Of a stretch of DNA of 64,000 nucleotides, positions 12,621 through 23,769 are shown one piece after another (within the stretch, counting starts at the first letter, position 1; each line of letters opens with the position of its first letter). The stretch is from Rhytidiadelphus loreus (Eukaryota > Streptophyta > Bryopsida > Hypnales > Hylocomiaceae): the NCBI GenBank assembly GCA_947034895.1, contig OX344763.1, positions 75,969,093 to 76,033,092 on the forward strand. The letters are read 5' to 3'. A program made the position numbers and the translations under genes. The notes under the pieces were generated by a model. It was given only the letters and a program-made list of their open reading frames with translations, made no database searches and had not been told where the DNA came from.

Positions 12621-13540
12621 TTGTGTTAGGTTGCACATGTATTTTTCTTTTTGTGAACAACTCCATTTTTTATTTCTTTCCACGGATGCGTATGGAAAAA
12701 GGCAGAGCTACCCTTCACTGGTCCCTTTTAAGCTTGCTTTTAAGTCTCATTCTTTTAACCCTAAATTGATGCTTAATCATGATTTCTTTGGAGCAGCTTT
12801 GTGTGGTGTGCGCAGGTTCGTAGGAGGCTCGGGTGTGCTTCGTGAGGCGCGTGCAGGTTCGGAGGAGCTCCGTACCAACTTGGTGGCTCGATGCAAGTTT
12901 GGGTTAGGTTCGGTTATCGGGAGGTTCGGTTGGTCGTCTTCTCCGTGGGCCAGGGTTTCGCTCCAGTTTGCTGCCATTTCTCGTGTTTGTCTTCCTGTTG
13001 CGCCTTCTTTGAATTTTGTTTGTTGCTGCTCTTTCTTCTGTAAAATCTTGTCCTTGCGCCTCCATTTTGCCTTCCTTCCTTCCACAGTTTCCCTCCTCTA
13101 CATCTAGTATCACATATCGCATTGATTTCGCGTTTGAAGCAGTCGGCGACTGAGGCGTTCGTTGAGGAGTTCGGTGGGGCGGGGCGTGTTTGCTGAGGAG
13201 TTTGGTGGGGTGACGCGTGTTTGTTGAATTTCTGCAGCTGTTACCTTGTCAACTGCTGAAGGTATGTTTTTCTATATCGTCTTCAGATTCATGTGTCGTT
13301 TTGATCATTCGAAAGTTCCGTATGGTCTACTAGTTTTTTTTCTTGACGTGTTAGAACCTTTCTCTTGCCTTTGCACATGACACTCTTATGCTTAGCATTT
13401 CTTCGAGTCACTCATAACTTAGAAGCCGACCCAATAGGAACAGAAATTATGGATTGTGTTCTGATAGCATAGTATCATATGATGTAACGTTAGTAGTAGT
13501 GTATGGGTTTGTGTTTGACGTGTTGATTGCAGTCAGTACT
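12621..13540. other. Transition to GC-rich DNA, doubtful open frame
   Basis: Base composition shifts sharply upward in G and C from about 12.78 kb. A 158-codon plus-strand frame (12631-13107) spans the boundary, but its translation changes character across the shift and resembles no family, so it is not called a gene. The segment could be a leader or promoter region of the gene beginning near 15.37 kb. A GT-type donor (GAAG|GTATGT) is present near 13260, but no link to downstream exons could be shown. Confidence 0.3.
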
Positions 13541-13648
13541 GTGTCTCTACTTGTTGCGTAGTTTTCCAGTGACATTGTGTGTCTACTGGTTGCGTAGTTT
13601 TCCATTGACATTGTGTCTGTACTGGTTGCGTAGTTTCCCATTTATATT
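13541..13648. repeat. Tandem repeat, 3 x 36 bp
   Basis: Three head-to-tail units begin at 13541, 13577 and 13613, each built on TGGTTGCGTAGTTTTCCATT with a few substitutions. The unit length is exactly 36 bp in all three. The unit has no visible coding role. Confidence 0.85.
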
Positions 13649-13962
13649 CTCATGCTTGCATTGCTCGTGTGTTCAATTGTCATGTTTGCAGTTTGTGATT
13701 TCAAATTGTCATGCCTTGCAGAGTTTGTGATTTCATTTGTCATCCTGGCATTGTCTATTGCAGGGAACGCAAAGAACGCCGAATTCAGTTTGCTTTCATT
13801 GGCGTCACGACATTGGAGTAGGATTCGCAATCGTGCTTCCACAGCAATTTGAGGTGCGCAATTGAGGTAAGCTGCCTGCAAATCCTACGCCAAACTCGTG
13901 AATCTTGCGGAAATTTAGAAGAGGCACCTGTAACCGCGTAGTGTATGTAGCGACAGCCATGG

Positions 13963-14345
13963 TTCAGACCGCGCGGTCCGAAGTGTTCTAGCGTCCCCGA
14001 AATGGACCGGAGTTGTCGACGTAGTAATTTCTGAGAACATTAGGTATAACAGTTTCAGACCGCGCGGTCTGAAGTGATGAACCGTCCCAAAAATGACCTG
14101 GACTAAATGCAGATCAAATCTGTCAAGTTAGTTTAGATACAGATTCAGACCGCGCAGTCTGAAGTGATGCAAGGCTCCGAAAATGTCCTAGACAAACTGC
14201 TGATCAAATTATGTCATGTTATTCTAGATATAGGATTAGACCGCGCGGTCAAAAGTGATAAAACGTCTACAGAATGTTAAGGACGAATTGCTGATCAAAT
14301 TAGTCCATGTTGCTCTAGATACTGGTTCAGACCGCGCGGTCTGAA
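13963..14345. repeat. Diverged 90-bp satellite carrying the palindrome
   Basis: Five palindromes at 13963, 14054, 14144, 14236 and 14326 are spaced about 90 bp apart, and the DNA between most of them aligns. Shared pieces include GAAGTGATG after the palindrome, AAAATG about 25 bp on, GCTGATCAAATTA in the middle, and TCTAGATAC just before the next palindrome. Units differ by many substitutions, so the array is old. Confidence 0.85.
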
Positions 14346-14382
14346 TTGGTCCCCCGGCCATAAAATAGATGGGAACGGTCCG

Positions 14383-15337
14383 TTTAGACCGGGCGGCCAG
14401 AAGATTTCCTCAGTGGTAAATGCGATCATGTCATGTTGTCAAGATTGATCCATTACCGACGCCTCCAATTATGTAGACCCATTGCCATGGGGTCTACACT
14501 ATATCAATGGGCACGTCTGAGTAATAACCGAATGTTGGTAGATTTAGACCGTGCGGTCTAAACCATACCCAAATATGCATCTCGAATAGAAGGCCTCTCC
14601 ATGTTCATCTAATCACGCACCATGAATGAGCAATACACATGGATCACTCAGCCTCCTAGAAACCTAACACTTTTAGTATTGTAGGATCGATTCAAGAGTG
14701 ATTGGATACAAAGTAAAAGGAACTAGACGCCACGATGGCTGGTAGCATTGTGCAGAGCCTCCAAAGGAGTAAATCAGACCGCGCGGTCAGATCCTCGACG
14801 GATGACGAATAAAGGACCTACACCAATCCCTGCCCAAGATAACAGAAGTAATGGTTGTCGACCCTGCAATCAGTATCTGTTAAATCTCGCCGCATACGTG
14901 GTAGACTAAGGAATGACACGATCAGATCGTGCGGTCCGATCTAATAGATGGACGGTTCCAGGTGATGGGCTAGACGAAAATAATGTCGTTCGCAGGGTCC
15001 CGTAGCGAGCGGCATCGTCATCAGCCGATTAGAATGGGAAGGCGTTTTAGACCGCGCGGTCAAAACCTCGAGCAGCAGATATTGTAGAAATACCGTCATG
15101 CTAGCCTGGTCTATCTAGGCTATGAATCGTGTTCCTGGTTCAGACCGCGTGGTCAAAACCACGCCATGGACTCAGCATAGCATGAAGGAGTATCATCCTA
15201 TCAGAAGTGCGCTAGAATGCAATAGATCGTCAACGACCGTAGGAAATGAATCCTCAAGTCGTTAGTACATCGCATGACCACTGCATGCTGGGCGTGTAGC
15301 AATCTCCTGAGTTGTCCAATGTGGACCGCGCGGTCTG
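14383..15337. repeat. Palindrome cluster, 7 copies, more diverged
   Basis: Copies lie at 14383-14402, 14543-14562, 14773-14792, 14921-14940, 15044-15066, 15136-15161 and 15322-15337. The copy at 14543 reads TTTAGACC...GGTCTAAA, with both arms changed at the matching position (C to T on one side, G to A on the other). The copy at 15136 has a weaker core but pairs further out (TGGTT...AACCA). The DNA between them is not obviously repeated. Confidence 0.85.
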
Positions 15338-15365
15338 ATTTGAAGTACTGCTTGTGGACAGTGGC

Positions 15366-17048
15366 ATGGAGTCATTCCTGGAGAGCAGTCTGCCGCTTGC
15401 GGGCTACTTGAGGCCCATCTCGCCTGACCGAATCCACGAGTCCTGGAAGCTGCACATCGAAAAGAAATTCCCCTTGGAGTTCGTCGCATCCAAGTCATTG
15501 TGGACGATCGAACTGAATTTCCTGATGGGCTCCCCCATCTTCAATCTGGAGCTGGGATTCACGAAGACGGGGGATCCCCGATGGAAATCCTTCTCCACTT
15601 TGGTACTCGTGAATGTCCATGTGATGAGGGAGGCCATTCTCGTCGACGTGGTCAATGCTAGTTATAATGCATTCGGAGTCATCGCCATCCGTGTAGAAAA
15701 TGAGATGACCTTCTGTAGCAAACGCCTCAAGAAGAATTACGCGTCCGTCCCTCGTGCATATCAACTCTTGATGGCCGAAACCCAATCGCACTACGAAGCC
15801 GTCTCTAGTGACTTCCACGAGACCGGAAAGGTAGCCAACTCGTACGTCGCCAAAGCGTTTGCCATTCACAACAAATCACTGAGTGTGTCGCCCTTGAACG
15901 TCTGCCAGGGTGAAGGAAGTCGACCAATGGCTTCGCTAGAGGGGTCCGCCAAGAATGTCGCCAAGGCGTTGGGAGCGGGAACGCGCAGCCGGCCCCCCCC
16001 TGCGTCGGCCCTTGCTGGTGCGTCCGAGCGTACCGACCCTCTCCCACCGGCGCGTGGACCCATCCAACGACCGCCACACGCGACTCAGTCGGCGGCCCGA
16101 GCCACCACAACGCCGACTTCTCGGTCTAAACAGAAGGCCGTGAAACGGAAGTCAACGGGCCCGCCCGTGGCGACGCAAGCATCCTCGGAAGAAGATGCGG
16201 GGCGCTGGGTCCGGACGAGACGCGTGGCCGAGGAATCGCATGGCACCCCCAGCTCATCGACCCACGAGGCCAACACAGAACCGGCAGAGGTGTCCGAGGA
16301 AGAGGCGCAGAAGATTGCGATCAAGAAGGTGAACGGGAAGTGGACCAAGAATCCACGAACCCTGCCCTTCGATGCCGACGCCGTCTTGACTAGCGTGTCC
16401 GTGCCCGCGGAGTATAAGCGCAATCCGCGACGCAGCGTCGAGTTGGAAACGCGGACGCGCCTCAAGGCCGAAGCGGCGGCCAACAAGGTGTTCAAGGAAC
16501 TGTCCTCGTACATGTACATATTCGGTCGGGGACAGTACTTCGAGTTGGACGTGGCCGACATGGTGAATGCCCAGGAGGAGTCGGGAATCATCGTAAGGCC
16601 CCTCGAGAATGACGGCGTCTTGGCAGTCCTGGACAGGATGGTGAAGGTGAACTACGCCAAGCAAATCCTCACCGTCATGCCGGACACGCGCACCAGACCG
16701 ACATGCTGGGCGGATTGCTGGAAGGCGCGGCCGCTGCTCATCATCAACGGGCAGCACACCTAGATGGCCGCCAAGGACATCATCTTCGGGAACACTACCG
16801 TCGACGATGAGAAGGTCGTCGCCAAAATGCACAGGTGGACGTGCGAAATTGTGTGGTCCCAGAACAAAGACCACCTCCACGCATTGTCCTCCAAGTGCAA
16901 CGACGGAAACGTCGCGGGCCTGTACCTGTCGTCCCTGCCGGCAACACTCATGCATGTTCGCCACCTCTAGGAAAACGCGGGCAAGCCTACACAACATCGG
17001 AAGAATGCGAAGGTCATCATCGAAGGGGAGGACCCGAAGGTCTATGAG
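15366..17048 (+). other. Exon 1: unknown N-terminal domain plus ParB-like NGQH region
   Basis: This is exon 1 of the composite gene, about 561 codons. Residues 1-200 form a globular-looking domain (LWTIELNFLMGSPIFNLELG) that I do not recognise. Residues 200-340 are Pro/Ala/Arg/Thr-rich. Residues about 430-480 carry RPLLIINGQHT, a TAG, then MAAKDIIFG. In ParB/sulfiredoxin-fold proteins the corresponding motif is DGQHR followed by AA-K, so this is a ParB-like match with Asn for Asp and Thr for Arg, and the first stop falls inside the motif. A second TAG lies at 16968. The exon ends TATGAG|GTACGC. The ParB assignment rests on one motif. Confidence 0.5.
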
Positions 17049-17306
17049 GTACGCACAACTTCCCTACACATTTTAGACCGCGCGGTCTGAATCCCAATGA
17101 TGCAATTCCGTCCCATTCCATATCGGTAGGCTCCCATTGTCCTCGTTAGGGTCGTCACCTTTCTGATTCATGGTCACTTCGGACCGCGCGGTCTGATCCC
17201 GCGATATTCAGACCTCGACGCCACTTGGTGTCGTGGATTGTTCGGGGACAGTTCAGACCGCGCGGTCAGATCACGACACATACTCACCGCGCCGATGCGT
17301 GTCCAG
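17049..17306 (+). other. Intron 1 with three palindromes
   Basis: This 258-bp intron starts GTACGC and ends TGTCCAG. Palindrome copies lie at 17073-17091, 17178-17196 and 17251-17271. Exons on both sides keep phase 0. The palindromes take up roughly a quarter of the intron. Confidence 0.75.
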
Positions 17307-18958
17307 GATTTCAAAGAGAAGGCGCACCAAAGCTTCGAGGCGGTGGGGAGCGCCAAGCACCGAAACGGGGGGGAGAGGACCTGGGACTTCGACAAGATGG
17401 GCGACCGGAAGATCGTCATGGCCTCGAATGCGACCTGGACCAGTTGGCAAGAGGTCTTCCAGAAGCATGAGTCCGGGGCGCTGCACGACATCGACACCGG
17501 CGTCCCGTTCAACCAAATTCTGGACGGGAAGGGGGGCTCCAAGATCTACAAGTTCACGGCGATCAATCACAACCAGATGAAGAACCTTCTGGGGATGGAT
17601 GACGCTGCCGTAGGCGAGCTCGCGAGCAGAATCCTGGAGACGCCGCCCAAGGTCTACCTGAAGAGGCCGACCAGTTGGACGGCGGCCATTCCCTTCGCCC
17701 AGTGGTGCACCAACAAGAAGCACAAGGCCGTGCTCATCTTCGAGATGAAGGAGAAGGCCGACGTCCTGGGCATCGACAAGGCCAAGGAGGTGATTTCCCA
17801 GGGGGAGGTCGTCCCTAAAGCCTGGCGGGAGTTCAAGGCGCTGCTGTGCATTCGGGGGCACAACATGTGGGCCGCCATGCACATTGGGCAGAAGTGGCTC
17901 AGGCACCAATGTGGCTCGGGGAAGAAAACGATGGTTGCTCCCTCGGACGTCGTCGCCATGATCCAGCGATTGCTCACCAACAACGAACGCTGCAACACCG
18001 TCAAGAGGTGTGCGCGGGCCACGGTCTGCCGGTGGGATCGCGTCAGGAGGGTGTTCGATCCCTTTGTCTACGTGAAGCAAAAGCGCGAATGGGTGGAATA
18101 CGTGGACGGACCCGCCAGCATTCGCTTCTACGAGGTGGGGATTATGGATTTCCGCCTGTTCCCGGCGGTCGGGAATATGGAGATTCACTACGCGTACGAG
18201 AAAATCATCAAACAAGTCGCACGGGTCTCCCAAAATACCATGGCCAAGGGGGTCCACACGTGGATGCTCATCATGGGCGCCGAGAGGGTGGTGGGAGTGG
18301 AACAGGCGCTCGAGAAATTCTTCCCCGAGCATAACACTCGGCGCATCGCGACGTACGTGTATTCCAAGGGCGAGCCGAACTATTACACCAAGGGGAAGGA
18401 CAGGGTCATGTACATTCAGCGGTCCACGAAGCATTTCACGAACTCCCCACTCGTCAATGTCGGGGAACCAATTCCCCGACTCTCGGCTGCCGAGGACAAG
18501 CCTCTGGCGACGGATGACGTCAGGTACAAGACCCGGGAGCTCTGTCGCCATGATAACCCCTAGATCTTGATGAATCGCGAACTGCGGTACGAAGTGTACC
18601 TCCGCTTCATCGACAAGTTCTGCAGGGACCAAGGAACGGTCATGCTCGTCTTTGCGGGATCCAAGCCCGTCTCCGCGTGCTCGGTAAGCTCTCCACTCCT
18701 TCCCTTTCTCGCTTCCAATGTAGAGCTCATCTGACCGTCTGAATGCGTCATTTGGAGAATTCATGCCGTGTGCCTTGTTTGGCACTGCAGATGTTGTGTC
18801 GGAGCTCCGTCTCCTTCGTGCGCCCCACCGATAAGTGCCTCCTACGCCAGAGCGTGCACGCTCGAATCGGTACACAAATGTGGCCCGACATCTTGGTGCC
18901 GCAGCCGCACACCCTCGACTTCATCTACGACCCCAAGTCTCAGACACGGAGGCTCTAG
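17307..18958 (+). other. DNA methyltransferase-like region (exon 2 and start of exon 3)
   Basis: Exon 2 (17307-18683) has AIPFAQWCTNKKHKAVLIFE, later YEVGIMDFRLFPAVGN, then VHTWMLIMGAERVVG, RIATYVYSKGEPNYYTK and DRVMYIQRSTKHF. This order matches amino-methyltransferases of the DPPY-first type, in which the target motif, a lysine-containing YxK strand and an identity strand precede the AdoMet motif. The last part reads ELRYEVYLRFIDKFCRDQGT followed by VMLVFAGSKPVSAC. This resembles the family's VLDPFAGSGTT loop, but the Asp before Phe is missing and SGTT is replaced by SKPV. No clear DPPY/DPPW tetrad is visible. I infer a methyltransferase-derived domain that is probably inactive. Exon 3 continues after the intron 18684-18790. 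TAGs lie at 18561 and 18956. Confidence 0.45.
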
Positions 18959-21621
18959 GACCCCGACCCCGTGGAGAGCGAGTCTTCGGATGATGAAAGA
19001 GAGGGCAAGGAGGAATCGCAAGAGGGCGCCTTCAACCTCCGCGATGGAAGCGACTCCGACTCGGAAGTGGAGAAGGAGAAGGACGAGGACGAGGACGACG
19101 AGGACAAAGAAGAGGACAAGGACGACGAGGACAAGGACGAAGATGAAGACGTCGACCGCGCGGGAGGGCGAGACGGCGAAGGCGACGATGTTTCAGACCA
19201 CAGAGATGCCTCGGTGTCCGGCGTCCACTCTGTCCAGAGGGAGACGGATCAGACCGCGCGGTCTGATTCGACGCTTGCCTCCCCGCGGCGCTCGAGTGCG
19301 CCACCGCGCAGGAATCAGACCGCGCGGTCTGATATGCACCCGCACACTCCTCTCTCTTCCTCCAACCCCTCGTCTCCCTCCGCAAACCAACTACTGTCCC
19401 CTCCACCTCCATCTCCTCGCACTCCCTCTGCTTCCCCCCCACCTGAAGATCCGGCCCTACAGTCGGATCCCATCACCCAATCTTTCGAGGATCGCCGCGC
19501 TCCAGTTCTGACCGTGTGGTCTGAAACACGGCCACATGCCTTCCACGTTCCCACTCCCCGACCGCAAGCGGCTGCAGTGGAGGTGTCCACTCCTACGGAG
19601 GAGTCTCTTCCGCCCCCTCCCCCGAGAATGCTCATTCAGGACCTGCAGGCTGATTTGGCTGCATTGCAGAGACTACTGTCTTCGGCCAGGCAGGCGGAGG
19701 TGGCGAGTGTGAGGACCGACCTCGCCGCCTCTCCCGCGAATCCCAGTGATGACTCCGTGGAATGTAGGATTCAGGCATCGCAGGCGATTGTCCAGGAATT
19801 GAGGTCCATCCGCGATCCATCCGATCTCAATGGGGATGAGAACATGATGAAGCTGATCGGTGCGCAGGTCAGCGTCGACATCCTGGATTCGGAACTGCCT
19901 GCCGCCAGCGCGAGCGAGCTTCTGCTCATGGCCCATACGCGCGCCGTGTACCGGCAACTCGCCCTCAAGTCCACGAATACAAAGAGCAGCCCAATCGATC
20001 TGGACGAGATGGACGACGGAGACTTGGACAACCGACTGGCCTTGGCAGCAACCAGCAGAGACGAGTACAGCAAGATGGCCAAGGCCGCGGCGGAAGCGGC
20101 AACATTGGACGCGGGGACTTCCTTTGAGGCAGGAGGGACTCCGGCCGCAGTGGACATGGACGCCAAACCCATCCACATGGACGTCAAGGCAGGGATCAAC
20201 CTCGCGTTCGTGGAGATGATGCTCGAGCGGGAATGGCAGAGGCACTCGGGGGCGCTCGACAAGCGCAATGATGCCATCGACAACCTCGTGAGGGATTTAA
20301 GGGAGAAGGATCGGGAGGTCAAGAGGGAGAGGGAGGAGAGGGAGCGGGTGGAGGAGGAGAAGAAGGTGAAGCGGAAGGCCAAGAAGGCGCAAAAAGAGAA
20401 GGAACTCGCGGAGGAGCGAAGGCTGCAGGCCGAGAAGGAAATGGAGTACAGGAGGGATCGCGAGACGAACACTTTGTTGCTCAAGCAACTGTAGGAGCAG
20501 ATTCTGGTGAAGCAGGCCGCGCAGACAAGTGCCCCTCCGATGGTTGCGACTCCCATTCCTGTGAGCGAGCTCCACAACGTCTCCGGAGTCTCCACCACGA
20601 ATTCGATTTCCGCCGCCACGGCCACCGCAGCGTCCGGACTTCGACAGCTGGGTTCAGGAGAGGCTACAAATATTTCGGTGAGTGTCGTTGACGATCCAGA
20701 CAGATTCGATGACCTAGCCCTCAGTCAATTTCCGTTTGTGCATGTCGCTGGGCCAGTGCATCGTCCGAGCATCCACGACGATGACCCTTACGACTTGGAA
20801 GTCAATTTGGGAGATATGGAGGTCTCCTTCACTAACTTGACCCAGCAGTATGCTCCCTTGCAGGCCCCAATCGCTCCGGCGCTGCCCCCTGCGAGGCACG
20901 AGGAGCATGCGCCAGTCGACTCACCCTCCGACGACGTCCAGACTCTCACGGTGGGTAACCCCTCCACATAGCTCCCCATCTTTTGAATTGCGCTTCCAGG
21001 TGTGGAAGCTATGTGAGGGTGTTACGTCGGGCCGATCGAAGGTCGTCCCGACGGGTCCACCGTCCATGGAGCGACAGGCCCATAGATGTAGGAGCCCTTT
21101 TGGCGAGGCCTATGACGATTTTAGTTGTACAGACGTGATTTTCGGATTGTTCGTGAAACACTGTTCGTAAAGTTTGTACAAACATTGTATTCTATTTGTA
21201 ATATATCGGTTTCGTTTTTTGGCAATTCGTGTTTTCGGGAATTCGTGGCGTTGAGTAATGTGCAATGTAGAGTGTTGTGCATTGTGCTTTCTATCCCGAG
21301 TCCTCTTGGGCAATGTAGTTACGCTCTTGGCAATTGGCATTTGCGGTTCAGGGTGGCCATGCTCTTGGGTTGGGCGAAGAGTCTGCACTAGTACTCCGTC
21401 GACCGAGTTGCCCTCCTTGTCCGCCACCGATGGCACTGGAGGCTCCCGCCATTGCTGAAGTCCCCCCTCCGGTCTCTGAGGTGGAACTCCCCCCTCCGCA
21501 AGCTGCACAGGTCGTGTCTCCCATCGTCGCGGGTGTCCAGACTCGCGCCGCCACGAGGCGTGCCACCACTCCCGTCGCGGCCACCACTCCCGTTGCAACC
21601 ACCACTCCGGATGTAACAAAG
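18959..21621 (+). other. Acidic, Pro/Ser-rich and coiled-coil middle of the composite gene (exons 3-4)
   Basis: After the TAG at 18956 the frame enters a strongly acidic tract (19035-19170, runs of Asp/Glu/Lys). Two palindromes then lie inside the coding sequence, at 19248-19267 and 19314-19333, both translated as DQTARSD or NQTARSD. A Ser/Pro-rich stretch is followed by a helical segment with QDLQADLAALQRLLSSARQA and, at about 20230-20490, a charged coiled coil (EKDREVKREREERERVEEEK). A TAG at 20492 separates LLLKQL from EQILVKQAAQ, where a glutamine would restore a smooth heptad. Exon 3 ends CTCACG|GTGGGT at 20950. Exon 4 (21352-21621) is Pro/Ala/Thr-rich and ends AAG|GTGAGG. This part probably acts as a scaffold or linker. 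Confidence 0.5.
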
Positions 21622-21856
21622 GTGAGGCTCGATCTCCTTGCATCCCTTTGCTCACTGCCTCCGTAGCGCTTGCCTAGATAGTTTGTAGGGATCGGACGTG
21701 GATCTCGTTTAGAAAGAGGATGATAATGGACAAGGGTTCACATCTCTGTGTTCAAGCCTCCCACACCTGTTGGGGGGGGGGGCGCATTTTCAATTGTGGA
21801 CTCCCGTTTATTCAATTTTCAAATACTACTTTGAACAAGGGATTTCACATACGCAG

Positions 21857-23449
21857 GCCTCGTTGCCGTTGCCTGCGCCGCCGCCTCCCGTTGCTTTGCC
21901 CTTGTACAGTTATTTTGTTGTCTTGGAGTTGGAAGGAGTCCTATGCCAAGTTGAGCACATCGGGCCCCTCGGATCCGGTCGCTCACCCACAGCAAGCGCA
22001 CCATCGGAGGACGATTACGATCCGACGAAACGCCACGTCTTTGGCGAGTTCTCCCTCTCGTGTCGTCCGGAAGTGCGCGAATTCCTCAAAGGCCTGGCAA
22101 AGAGGTTTCGCTTGTCTATGTGGACGAGGCTGCCGGCCGTCGTGGCCAATCCCATGATCGATTTCCTCTTCCGCGGTTTGGAGCGCTCGTCCATGCGCGT
22201 GCTCACGCTCGAGGACTGCACCTCCATCGTGGAGAGACGATCGTGGCGGTTGTGCAGGTGTAGGCCCCCCCCACACCTCCCCTCGTTGCCTTGTCCAACG
22301 CACCCCTACCAACCCGAGTGGGATACCGACGTGGACGAGGACACGTACGTTCAGTTCCCCGACCATCCCGAGGGGAGGCTGAGGCTCAAGGTTTTGCACA
22401 AGGCCGTCTGGGATGGAGATAGGTTCAAATCCGGCACGTTCAGGGCCAATTCCAGCAACACACTGCTCATCGATTCTTCCCCCGAGAGCAGCATCCTCAA
22501 TCCCGTGCACAATGCCATCTTCCCGTTGTCGTACATTGGCAGCCCGCACGATTCCACCCTGGACAGGACGTTGCGACTCTATCTCAAGGGCCTGCTAGAG
22601 TCCGGTCTTAGCGTGTCGCAGTACGTGTCTCAGAATCCGTTTTTCGGAAACCTCACGACGCCCTTTTTCAGACTCAATGTGCGCGGGTTAGCTACGTTGC
22701 AGGACAGGTCTCTCTTGCTGGAGTATCCAGAGTTCGTCGGCACGTACAGTAGAGACAGGAACGATCATTTCGTCTGTCGAAGAGCGAAGCACGTGGTGCA
22801 AAAGAAAGAAAAGGGTTGATGCACCAAGCAGAAATGGATGGGTGTGCAGGGGCTGCGCCGCTTTCGCGCTTTCGGCGGGCACTTCGTCGACAGTGTGCAA
22901 AGGGGCCCTCGACGGATGAAGCGACGGCGGACCCAGACGACGGAAGGAGTGGGCTCCTCCGACAGTTGCGAGGCGCCGGGCGAGGCGGGCGAGGACGTGA
23001 CCTCGACTTCCCTATAAGAAGACATCACTGCTAACGAGCGCGTGGTGCGACGGTGTACGTATGTGGTAAGGTGGGTTGTTTGCTCCCTTGGGATGAATTG
23101 AGGTACGCAGGGGACGACGGATGAGTTTGATGGAGAAACAATTTTTTCCTGCCCTACACTAGGCTGTAGTCTAGGATGGGGTGAAATTGTTTGTCCATCG
23201 AATACTCCGTTGCTCCTCTTTTCCCACTCTGAACTTTGTCTTTCCGGAGCTCGTCCAGAAAATCGCAATCACGTTTGCACGGTCGTGACCATTGTCTTCG
23301 TTGTGCAGGATCCCTCCGAGCAGTCACCTCCCCAAGTGGCCGACGCGACGAAGGTTGGAGTGTCAGCGCCTACAGTTCAAACTGTGCGGTCTGAACCGTG
23401 GGCAGCATCCTCAACTCGTCTGCGAAGGTTACGACGGAAGGCTGCATAG
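21857..23449 (+). other. FCP1/NIF-like HAD phosphatase domain (exons 5-6)
   Basis: Exon 5 (21857-23065) has YFVVLELEGVLCQVEH, RPEVREFLKGLAKRFRLSMW, VVANPMIDFLF, SSNTLLIDSSPESSILNPV and HNAIFPLSYIG...LRLYLKGLLES. The order and spacing match FCP1-homology (NLI-interacting factor) domains of the HAD superfamily, whose catalytic motif is DxDx(T/V). Here both aspartates are glutamates (ELEGV), so catalysis is unlikely, while the later LIDSSP motif keeps one Asp. The TGA at 22817 is followed in frame by a clearly coding basic stretch (LRRFRAFGGHFVDSVQRGPR), so it is an interruption and not the end. A TAA at 23015 follows. Exon 6 (23309-23449) carries another palindrome at 23373 and ends at TAG 23447. 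Confidence 0.65.
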
Positions 23450-23769
23450 TCACGTTCCAAGTCCAAAGTCCGGTCTACCCTTCATTGCTTTTAGTAATAG
23501 CTCCACACTAACATTGCTGAACGTGGACTCATGGTGAGCCACGGATGACTTTCCCATACAACATAAATGACATTTACAGATGCATCTCATTAGAGATATT
23601 TTAGAAACATTTTCAGAATTTTAGAAACATTTTCAGTTCATCATTCTTGTCAACAATATATTCTTTCCCACATTGGATAGACTAATACAAATACCCGCAT
23701 TTTTTTAACACGAGTCCCCGATCCCATAGAGCGTGGTTCCCTTCGTCGTAACATCATTTCACCAACGCC

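Larger units (their letters stand above)
15366..23449 (+). pseudogene. ParB-like / DNA methyltransferase-like / FCP1-like composite gene, six exons, seven in-frame stops
   Basis: Six exons can be joined, all at phase 0: 15366-17048, 17307-18683, 18791-20950, 21352-21621, 21857-23065 and 23309-23449. The frame covers about 2,280 codons and is colinear except for stops: TAG at 16761, 16968, 18561, 18956 and 20492, TGA at 22817 and TAA at 23015. Coding character continues on both sides of every stop, and each could be a C-to-T change from CAG, CGA or CAA. Regions in order are an N-terminal unknown domain, a Pro/Ser/Arg-rich linker, a ParB-like region, a methyltransferase-like region, an acidic tract, a coiled coil, a Pro-rich linker and an FCP1/NIF-like domain. 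A basic tail (SSTRLRRLRRKAA) ends the last exon. Codon use is GC-rich and CpG-rich, unlike the eastern half of the window. The ATG at 15366 is the first in the frame, but a GTG lies at 15354 and further upstream exons are possible. It may be a large transposon gene or a dead host gene; homologous copies would decide. Confidence 0.65.

Noticed and set aside
12631..13107. A 158-codon gene at the GC transition
   Set aside because: The translation changes composition halfway, has no recognisable domain and overlaps another open frame on the opposite strand.
13963..14345. CRISPR-like array (regularly spaced palindromic repeats)
   Set aside because: The intervals between palindromes align with one another, which makes this a diverged satellite and not unique spacers; the genome is eukaryotic and no cas genes are present.
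17271..18875. A 534-codon open frame on the minus strand
   Set aside because: It is a shadow of the GC-rich plus-strand exon 2; its translation is rich in Arg, His, Gly and Leu without domain features.
19032..20625. Minus-strand open frames opposite exon 3 of the composite gene
   Set aside because: They mirror acidic and charged repeats of the plus strand and have no independent support.
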